The notes beneath the pieces were generated by a model, which had not been told where the DNA came from, ran no database searches, and saw only the letters and a list, made by a program, of their open reading frames with translations. A DNA stretch of 9,327 nucleotides from Deltaproteobacteria bacterium (lineage in GTDB: Bacteria > Desulfobacterota > Dissulfuribacteria > Dissulfuribacterales > QOAL01). The position numbers and the translations under genes are program-made. Below, in pieces: positions 6,408 to 9,327 of the stretch (its first letter is position 1; every line of letters begins with the position of its first letter). The DNA is taken from the NCBI GenBank assembly GCA_027068235.1, contig JAMOUE010000207.1, positions 1-9,327 of the forward strand. Reading direction: 5' to 3'.

Positions 6408-6965
6408 CTAAAACTCCATGATCTCCTTTTCCTTGTTACCCAAAATTTCCTCAACCTTTTTTATATGCTTGTCAGTGATCTTCTGAACCTCGTCTTGCAA
6501 CTTGTACATCTCGTCTTCAGAAATCTCTTTATCCTTCTTCTGCGCCTTTAACTTTTCAATTGCATCTCTTCTAACATTTCTAATGGCAACCCGACAATCC
6601 TCAGCCATCTTTTTGATAAGCTTGACCAGTTCCTTCCTTCTTTCCTCTGTAAGTGGCGGAACGGCCACGCGGATTATCTTGCCATCGTTGGACGGAGTCA
6701 AACCAAGGTCTGAGGCCAAAATGGCCTTTTCTATATCTCCAAGGATATTGTTATCCCAAGGCTGAACTGTTAACAGGCGGCTTTCTGGAACAGAGATGGA
6801 AGCGACTTGATTAAGGGGCATTGTTGTACCGTAATAATCTACTGTTATCCCCTCCAACAAGGCAGCCGATGCCCTGCCAGTTCTCACATGAGAAAGCTCC
6901 TTTTCAAAGGCAGCAATTGCCTTATCCATCCTTTTGTCAGCATCCTTTATCACCTGATTACTCAT
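6408..6965 (-). CDS. frr: Ribosome recycling factor
   Basis: A 185-residue cytoplasmic protein, exactly the common RRF length. With EF-G it splits the post-termination ribosome into subunits. Domain I is two long helical stretches at about 1-29 and 107-185. Domain II, a small beta domain, is near 31-103 with V-R-T-G-R-A-S at 27-33, P-L-N-Q-V-A at 50-55 and Q-P-W-D at 68-71. The conserved helical segment R-N-V-R-R-D-A at 129-135 holds the arginines that contact 23S rRNA in known structures. ATG at 6965 follows pyrH after 32 bases and is preceded by an unusually complete ribosome site. The stop TAG at 6408-6410 is three bases before the uppS GTG. Confidence 0.97.
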   Translation of the reverse strand: MSNQVIKDADKRMDKAIAAFEKELSHVRTGRASAALLEGITVDYYGTTMPLNQVASISVPESRLLTVQPWDNNILGDIEKAILASDLGLTPSNDGKIIRVAVPPLTEERRKELVKLIKKMAEDCRVAIRNVRRDAIEKLKAQKKDKEISEDEMYKLQDEVQKITDKHIKKVEEILGNKEKEIMEF

Positions 6966-6976
6966 GATTATATTTC

Positions 6977-6985
6977 CACCTCCTT
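6977..6985 (-). promoter_or_regulatory. Full-length Shine-Dalgarno site for frr
   Basis: The transcript reads AAGGAGGTG here, nine bases complementary to the usual 3' end of 16S rRNA, with an 11-base gap to the frr ATG. It is the strongest ribosome site in the window. It lies in the 32-base pyrH-frr spacer, so frr can be initiated independently of pyrH and probably at a high rate. Confidence 0.8.
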
Positions 6986-6997
6986 AGAACGCGAACT

Positions 6998-7714
6998 TTA
7001 TTCGGCCACTATGAGACTTCCAATGTCATGGCCTGCCACCGCCTTAAGGATATTTCCTTCTTTTAACATATTGAACACCATTACAGGAAGCCCCGAATCC
7101 TTTGCAAGGGCAATGGCAGCGGCATCCATGACCCTAAGCCCCCGTTCAAGCACCTCGGAATAGGTTATACGGGGAATCCTCTTGGCATCTTTGTATTTAT
7201 AAGGGTCCTTATCATAAACACCATCCACCCTGGTGGCCTTAAAGAGTATTTCAGCCTCTATCTCAAGTGCCCTAAGGGCAGCAGCCGTATCAGTGGTAAA
7301 GTATGGATTGCCCGTTCCTGCTGCAAATATAACTACTCTACCATTTTCAAGATGTTTTATAGCCCTTAACCTCACAAAGGGCTCGACCATCCTTCCAACC
7401 TCAATGGCAGATAAGACACGCGCAGGGATATCCTTTCTCAAAAAGGCATCTTGCAACGCAAGGCTGTTTATGACAGTTGCAAGCATGCCCATCTGATCTG
7501 CTGAGGCGCGATCCATACCTTTTGCAGCACCTGATACTCCTCTAAAGATATTGCCACCACCAACAACCAGCGCCAATTGGACACCTTCTGCCCTGGCCTT
7601 GGCAAGCTCATCCACAACTTTGTCTAGAAACTCTGGGCTAATGCCATAGGGCTCATCCCCCATTAGGGCTTCGCCACTAAGCTTTATAAGGACCCTTTTA
7701 TACTTTGCAGACAT
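6998..7714 (-). CDS. pyrH: UMP kinase (uridylate kinase)
   Basis: A 238-residue cytoplasmic kinase of the amino acid kinase fold that phosphorylates UMP to UDP for pyrimidine nucleotide synthesis. Bacterial enzymes are hexamers, usually activated by GTP and inhibited by UTP. Visible motifs are K-L-S-G-E-A at 11-16, the glycine loop G-G-G-N-I-F-R-G at 52-59, the D73-Q-M-G-M UMP-binding area at 73-77, G-T-G-N-P-Y-F-T-T-D-T-A-A at 133-145 and the nucleotide-site A-T-R-V-D-G-V-Y-D-K-D-P at 160-171. Length is normal (E. coli 241). ATG at 7714 is five bases after the tsf stop. The nearest ribosome site is GGAG 13 bases away, inside the last tsf codons, a rather long gap that suggests coupling to tsf. 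Confidence 0.97.
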   Translation of the reverse strand: MSAKYKRVLIKLSGEALMGDEPYGISPEFLDKVVDELAKARAEGVQLALVVGGGNIFRGVSGAAKGMDRASADQMGMLATVINSLALQDAFLRKDIPARVLSAIEVGRMVEPFVRLRAIKHLENGRVVIFAAGTGNPYFTTDTAAALRALEIEAEILFKATRVDGVYDKDPYKYKDAKRIPRITYSEVLERGLRVMDAAAIALAKDSGLPVMVFNMLKEGNILKAVAGHDIGSLIVAE

Positions 7715-7719
7715 TCGTT

Positions 7720-8319
7720 TTATTTTTCTCCAACCTGATAACGAACAAAACGACGAATGGATATATTCTCACCCATCTTTGCTACAAGCTCATTAAGAAG
7801 ATCCTGAATAGTCAGATCTGGGTCCTTTACATAGGGCTGTTCCAATAGGCATATCTCTTTTAGATATTTTTCTATCCTGCCTTCAACTATCTTATCTACT
7901 ATGTGCTCTGGCTTTCCTGACTCCAGGGCTTGCTGTTTGTATATCTCCCTTTCCTTGTCTAAAACGTCTTGGGGAGCATCTTCTCTTTTTATGCAAAGCG
8001 GATTGGTTGCTGCAATGTGCATGGCAATATTTTTGGCAAACTCTATAAACTGGTCTGTCTTTGCAACAAAGTCTGTCTCACAGTTTACCTCAACCATAAC
8101 GCCTAGTTTATTACCAGCATGTATATAACACTGCACCACGCCTTCGCTGGTGGCCCTTCCGGCCCTTTTGGCTGCAACTGCAAGGCCCTTTTGGCGCAAA
8201 TAGTCAACGGCCTTATCCATGTCACCATCACATTCCTGTAAGGCCTTCTTGCAATCCATCATTCCAGCATTGGTCCTTTCTCTAAGTTCCTTGACCATAG
8301 CAGCGGTTATCTGTGCCAT
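7720..8319 (-). CDS. tsf: Elongation factor Ts, short form
   Basis: A 199-residue cytoplasmic guanine-nucleotide exchange factor for EF-Tu. Residues 1-50 form the UBA-like N-terminal domain, with V-K-E-L-R-E-R-T-N-A-G-M-M-D-C-K-K-A-L typical at 9-27. The T-D-F-V motif that inserts into EF-Tu is at 82-85. The protein is much shorter than the 283-residue E. coli form, having one core subdomain as in Thermus and Thermotoga (about 196-199). Known short forms act as homodimers, so this one probably does too (inference). ATG at 8319 has GGAGG at 8330-8334, a ten-base gap. A 141-base spacer with a hairpin separates it from rpsB, so its dose can differ from S2. The end matches other short EF-Ts proteins and shows no sign of a frameshift. 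Confidence 0.96.
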   Translation of the reverse strand: MAQITAAMVKELRERTNAGMMDCKKALQECDGDMDKAVDYLRQKGLAVAAKRAGRATSEGVVQCYIHAGNKLGVMVEVNCETDFVAKTDQFIEFAKNIAMHIAATNPLCIKREDAPQDVLDKEREIYKQQALESGKPEHIVDKIVEGRIEKYLKEICLLEQPYVKDPDLTIQDLLNELVAKMGENISIRRFVRYQVGEK

Positions 8320-8364
8320 AATATTTTATCCTCCGTTATTTTTAGCGTTAAACAGAATTACGAG

Positions 8365-8398
8365 GTGGCTGCTCCGGCTGAATTCAGCACGCAACCAC
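8365..8398 (-). promoter_or_regulatory. Two-tier hairpin in the rpsB-tsf spacer
   Basis: In the transcript GUGGUUGC (8391-8398) pairs with GCAGCCAC (8365-8372) over eight positions with one G-U pair. Inside sits the perfect palindrome GCTGAATTCAGC (8377-8388), which gives a second four-pair stem with an AAUU loop. The two stems are joined by a small GU/CGGA internal loop. On the opposite strand the wobble would be a C-A mismatch, so the fold suits the tsf-direction RNA better. The following bases (CUCGUAAUUCUG) are not a U tract, so this is not a standard intrinsic terminator. It could be an attenuator, a protein-binding site or an RNA-processing site. Confidence 0.5.
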
Positions 8399-8406
8399 TA
8401 TTAATG

Positions 8407-8443
8407 TACCTATTTCTAAAAGGTACCTACAAAAAAATACCTA
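8407..8443 (-). repeat. Three TACCTA units after the rpsB stop
   Basis: The + strand has TACCTA at 8407-8412, 8424-8429 and 8438-8443, starting 17 and 14 bases apart. The transcript therefore reads UAGGUA three times between the rpsB stop and the hairpin at 8365-8398. The first two units sit in an inverted arrangement (gtacct 8406-8411 and aggtac 8421-8426) that could form a six-pair stem. GGTACC and CCTAGG palindromes are included. Short and AT-rich; the role is unknown. Confidence 0.4.
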
Positions 8444-8460
8444 GGATTTACCCAAAATAT

Positions 8461-9306
8461 CTAGGAAGTTGTTTCCTTAACGGCCTCTTGAGCAGGTGCC
8501 TGTTTAGGCTGCTCCACTTCAGGTTTGGCTTCTTGTGCCGATTGCTCTGCCTCTTGGCCCTGTTGTTCTGCTGCAACCTCTTCTTCCACTTCCTTATCTG
8601 TCTCAGCTTGAACAGACTCTTCATAAAGCTGTTTGCCTTTGATTACAGCATTGGCAATAAGAGAGGTCAAGAGCCTAATGGCCCTGATAGCGTCATCATT
8701 ACCTGGAATTATATAATCTATGCCGTCAGGATCACAGTTGGTATCAACTATGGCAACAACTGGAATGCCAAGCTTATTGGCCTCTTTTACGGCTATCTGT
8801 TCATATCTTGAATCCACAACGTAAAGAACCGATGGAAGACCATCCATGTCTTTGATTCCACCGAGGTTTCTTTCAAGCTTTTGCCTACGTTTCTCAAGCT
8901 TCAATATCTCTTTTTTGGGAAACATCTCAATGGAACCATCTTCAAACATGGACTCTATTCTCTTTAACTTGTCGATACTCTTACTGATGGTGTGGAAATT
9001 GGTAAGCATGCCACCAAGCCACCTGTGATTTACATAAGGCATTCCACACCTAGTGGCCTCTTCATAGATGGATTCTTGAGCCTGTTTCTTGGTACCCACA
9101 AACATGACATTGCCACCGTTTGCTACAGTATCGACAACAAACTCGTATGCGATCTTAAAAAGTCTTACAGTCTTTTGAAGATCAATGATGTAGATGCCAT
9201 TTCTTGCTCCGAAGATGTAAGGTTTCATCTTCGGATTCCAGCGGCGTGTCTGATGTCCAAAATGCACGCCAGCTTCAAGAAGCTGTTTCATTGTCACATA
9301 AGCCAT
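8461..9306 (-). CDS. rpsB: Small ribosomal subunit protein uS2 with acidic C-terminal tail
   Basis: A 281-residue ribosomal protein S2, a late-assembling protein of the 30S subunit that also helps S1 bind. Typical motifs are M-K-Q-L-L-E-A-G-V-H-F-G-H-Q-T-R-R-W-N-P-K at 6-26, G-T-K-K-Q-A at 71-76, W-L-G-G-M-L-T-N-F at 96-104, and the signature around P-S-V-L-Y-V-V-D at 158-165. The folded part ends near 227. Residues 228-281 are a low-complexity tail rich in Glu, Gln, Ala and Pro, which makes it about 40 residues longer than the E. coli protein (241). ATG at 9306 has AGGGGGA upstream. Only 21 bases of the leader are in the window, so the main promoter and any S2-autoregulation site lie outside. 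It is the first gene visible in the cluster. Confidence 0.97.
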   Translation of the reverse strand: MAYVTMKQLLEAGVHFGHQTRRWNPKMKPYIFGARNGIYIIDLQKTVRLFKIAYEFVVDTVANGGNVMFVGTKKQAQESIYEEATRCGMPYVNHRWLGGMLTNFHTISKSIDKLKRIESMFEDGSIEMFPKKEILKLEKRRQKLERNLGGIKDMDGLPSVLYVVDSRYEQIAVKEANKLGIPVVAIVDTNCDPDGIDYIIPGNDDAIRAIRLLTSLIANAVIKGKQLYEESVQAETDKEVEEEVAAEQQGQEAEQSAQEAKPEVEQPKQAPAQEAVKETTS

Positions 9307-9327
9307 TTTTTAATCCCCCTTTGTGGT

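Noticed and set aside
7720..8319. Truncated or frameshifted EF-Ts
   Set aside because: The 199-residue length is a known natural short form, the sequence ends with a normal family C-terminus, and no missing domain is encoded in the spacer to pyrH.
8350..8400. Intrinsic terminator after rpsB
   Set aside because: The hairpin is convincing, but no U-rich run follows it in the transcript, so I do not call it a terminator.
8400..8440. Promoter for tsf (TTGTAG, 18 bases, TACATT on the minus strand)
   Set aside because: Matches to both boxes are weak (about 3/6 and 4/6) in AT-rich sequence; not enough to list as a feature.
8365..8811. A 148-codon open frame on the + strand opposite the rpsB tail
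   Set aside because: Its Leu/Phe/Cys-rich composition is the complement of the Glu/Gln/Lys-rich S2 tail; it is a shadow, not a membrane protein gene.
1..9327. Mobile element, CRISPR array or phage genes
   Set aside because: No transposase, integrase, regularly spaced repeats or att-like duplications are visible, and gene order is a standard conserved cluster.

Overview
The window holds twelve complete protein genes, all on the minus strand, so transcription runs from the right edge to the left edge. In that order they are rpsB, tsf, pyrH, frr, uppS, cdsA, dxr, rseP, tsaB, sfsA, a small zinc-ribbon membrane protein and a DUF3334/CheX-like protein. I see no RNA genes, insertion sequences, CRISPR arrays or pseudogenes. 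The gene order rpsB-tsf-pyrH-frr-uppS-cdsA-dxr-rseP is a widely conserved bacterial core cluster. The absence of bamA/skp/lpxD after rseP, the tsaB and sfsA genes in their place, the short EF-Ts, the DUF3334 protein and strong AGGAGG-type ribosome sites suggest a Gram-negative bacterium of the Desulfobacterota (former Deltaproteobacteria). That placement is an inference from gene order and protein character, not from a search.

Right part (about 6400-9306): translation and nucleotide genes, namely ribosomal protein S2 with an acidic tail, a short-form EF-Ts, UMP kinase and ribosome recycling factor. A 141-base spacer between rpsB and tsf carries three TACCTA units and a two-tier hairpin that pairs better in the transcribed strand than in its complement.

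Middle part (about 2567-6404): envelope and isoprenoid genes. UppS makes the undecaprenyl carrier, CdsA makes CDP-diacylglycerol for phospholipids, Dxr commits carbon to the MEP isoprenoid pathway that feeds UppS, and RseP is an intramembrane site-2 protease. Genes are packed with gaps of 3-14 bases or short overlaps.

Left part (30-2470): after a 96-base spacer with a possible internal promoter come TsaB (tRNA t6A synthesis) and SfsA (PD-(D/E)XK-like), which overlap by up to 41 bases. An 84-residue zinc-ribbon/single-helix protein and a DUF3334 protein follow. The DUF3334 protein has a CheX-like E-x-x-N motif and ends in a peptide resembling the CheY-binding tip of FliM. It is the least explained gene here and the best lead in a mostly housekeeping region. 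No convincing intrinsic terminator is visible between the genes, so read-through across much of the window is plausible.
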